Shown here: positions 62,201 through 64,000 of the stretch, piece after piece
Layout of the letters: each line of letters starts with the position of its first letter
Position numbering within the stretch: the first letter of the stretch is position 1
NCBI GenBank assembly: GCA_023079485.1
Contig: CM041083.1
Span: forward strand, 153,158,552 to 153,222,551
Direction: 5' to 3'
DNA from: Archilochus colubris
Taxonomy: Eukaryota > Chordata > Aves > Apodiformes > Trochilidae
DNA: 64,000 nucleotides
Made by a program: the position numbers and the translations under genes
Notes under the pieces: generated by a model
The model's database searches: none
The model's input: only the letters and a program-made list of their open reading frames with translations
What the model was told of the DNA's origin: nothing

Positions 62201-64000
62201 CAAACACATACACATTAACACATGCACTTAGGATGTGTACTTATACATCAAGTGCTCTTTTTCACTGGAACCAACCTGAAGACCATACCTTGATGAATAG
62301 CAATCATTGACATTGAAAGAAATTTCAGTACAAACAATCACTTTGTTAGGATAAGCCAAAATTCTCTTTCTCTATGAGACTAGGTCTTAGATCTAACCAA
62401 GTTTTATTCTAGCTTCATGCCAAGCACAGATAAGTGAAACACCAGTTTTTCCTTGTTACTTGCTTTCTATAGAGAAAAAATACAATATCACATCCCTTAG
62501 AAATTAGGGTACTACCCAAAAAATCCCCAGCAGAAGCAATCAGTGGCCACTTCAGGAAATGTACCAAAGATAGGCATGTTTGGACACAAGTGAAATATTC
62601 TCAAATGTGGTTTTCATTATGAAGGGTTTTTCCAGTAAATAAACTGGCACAGTATTTTAATATAACAAGTGTTTTTTGTGTGTGTGCTTTTTTTTTTTTT
62701 TTCCATAAGATTTGCAGTAATTTGTCCATTATAAGGATTTTTTCCTACATATATATATATATATTAGTTTTAGTTCACACTTTTTTAATAGCCCGTACTG
62801 TTTCAAACACTGGTCACTAAAAGCATTAATGTGAATGACTAATATGGCACTATCAAAATATTCAAGACATCACAGAATGATAAAAGTTGAATGATATCAC
62901 ACTGCAGAATTTTGTAAGTATTAAAGCCTGTCCTTGGAATCTTGCCTAGTAGTTTATATTTTAACAGATTTCATAAATGCTACTCTATTAAAAATGTTCA
63001 TAGAAATTTTAAAGACCGTATAATTTTAGGTTATTTTGCTTGAGGTATTTTTTAGGTTTTGTTTTGTTTTGATTTTTGGTTTTTTATCTTCCTCTTTGCT
63101 AAGCACTTACCAACTTATCAAAATTGTGTGCAATTTTATAGAAGTAGAGAGTCTAAAAATGCTCAGCTTTCACCATTAAATATACTTATATCAAACCCTA
63201 GATTGCATTCAGGCTCCATTAACACACTAAGAAGATAAGTTTTATTCACTTTTACATGTCTCCAAATCTTTTTGTAACAGTTAACAACAGCTTTTAACAG
63301 TTGTGCATTTGATCATCAAAAGTATTTTTCATTTGTTTTAAGCTTGAATAAGAATGATGGAGAATGATCTCTGAAGTCATGTTTTAGTACCTTTTTCTCC
63401 CCGATGTATATTTTTTTCAGACATTCTGCATTTTCTTATGACTGTTCAAGGACCATATTTTGAATTTTATCTCTACTAACATTTCTGCTGCTCTTGAAAT
63501 ACCTTCACTTCTGTATCCAACCAAGCTTGGACTATACTCTCCCTTTGAATTTTTATTCATTTTTACCCAACACCTTGAATTCCAGATAGATTCCCATTTA
63601 TCTTCTGGCAAGCTCAGTACAGTAATAGACACTTCACTTTCCCCAGAATCCTGTTTCTCCTTTTTGGTGTCAAAAGCAAAATTCCAGAAGCCTGATGCAG
63701 CTTCTTCCTGATGTAATCATCAGTCTTGATTGCCTCTGTCTGATTCCTCAAATTAATTTAAAGGTTTTTCCAGACATGATTTTCTTCACTCTGTAGGTCC
63801 TTGAGTCATGCAACCTATTGCTTCTGAGCAGCAATAAAATCTGTGCCCAGTAACAGCTCAGTTTATAAATATTTATATATTTAGAGCAGATAGCTTAAAA
63901 TTTGCCCTTCATCTGCTTAAAAAAAAATCTGTCTTTACAGACAGAGTAAATAATTCCATCTTGATTTTCATAGTCATAATATAATCAGTATCAGCTGAAA
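59272..64000. other. AT-rich intergenic DNA, nothing recognised
   Basis: About 4.7 kb with short simple repeats: a CA-rich patch at 62150-62230, a T run near 62690 and (TA)n at 62748-62765. No gene or transposon recognised. Frames up to 83 codons look random. Confidence 0.55.
62748..62765. repeat. (TA)n microsatellite
   Basis: A short run of alternating T and A, about nine units. Confidence 0.85.

Noticed and set aside
1..64000. CRISPR array, operons, rRNA or other prokaryotic features
   Set aside because: No regularly spaced repeats with unique spacers, no ribosome-binding-site spaced gene runs, and repeats that are clearly vertebrate.

Overview
This window looks like intergenic or deep intronic DNA from a bird chromosome. 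It is AT-rich. It has no long open frame that reads as a host protein and no exon-like coding block. The clade call rests on repeats. At least a dozen pieces of CR1 LINE are present, several with the diagnostic 3' tail ending in a short ATTCTATGATTCTGTGA-type repeat. Several LTR fragments match avian endogenous retrovirus (ERVL-like) LTRs as I remember them. Neoavian, perhaps passerine, is plausible but not proven.

Layout. 1-7300: a CR1 tail, a CR1 reverse-transcriptase relic (about 1598-2266), then plain AT-rich DNA and a decayed LTR (about 6662-7285). 10.4-11.1 kb: a retrovirus-like repeat with a shorter second copy near 30 kb. 13.2-15.2 kb is the most structured part. Two CR1 scraps are followed by an ERVL-like LTR fragment that is split by a ~517 bp palindromic (foldback) insertion. 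That insertion carries an intron-containing tRNA-Ile(UAU)-like sequence in its loop. 19.3-25.3 kb: three CR1 pieces and three LTR pieces. 31-35 kb: no clear mobile element, but a 127 bp local duplication, two possible conserved noncoding blocks and a palindrome flanked by AP-1-type motifs. 37.2-38.35 kb: a GC- and CA-rich island that reads as a minus-strand LTR with a degenerate minisatellite. 42.3-42.9 kb: an LTR with a TATA box and polyadenylation signal. 44.4-45.4 kb: a CR1 copy between long purine tracts. 49-53.6 kb: two larger CR1 copies. 56.57-57.56 kb: a near-complete solo LTR with a probable 5 bp target duplication. 59.17-59.27 kb: an unexplained miRNA-precursor-like hairpin.

No host genes can be said to work together here. 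The history is one of layered retrotransposon insertions. The best candidates for something undescribed are the tRNA-Ile-bearing foldback element (14347-14863) and the hairpin at 59171-59271. All family assignments come from recall of consensus sequences, not from a database search.
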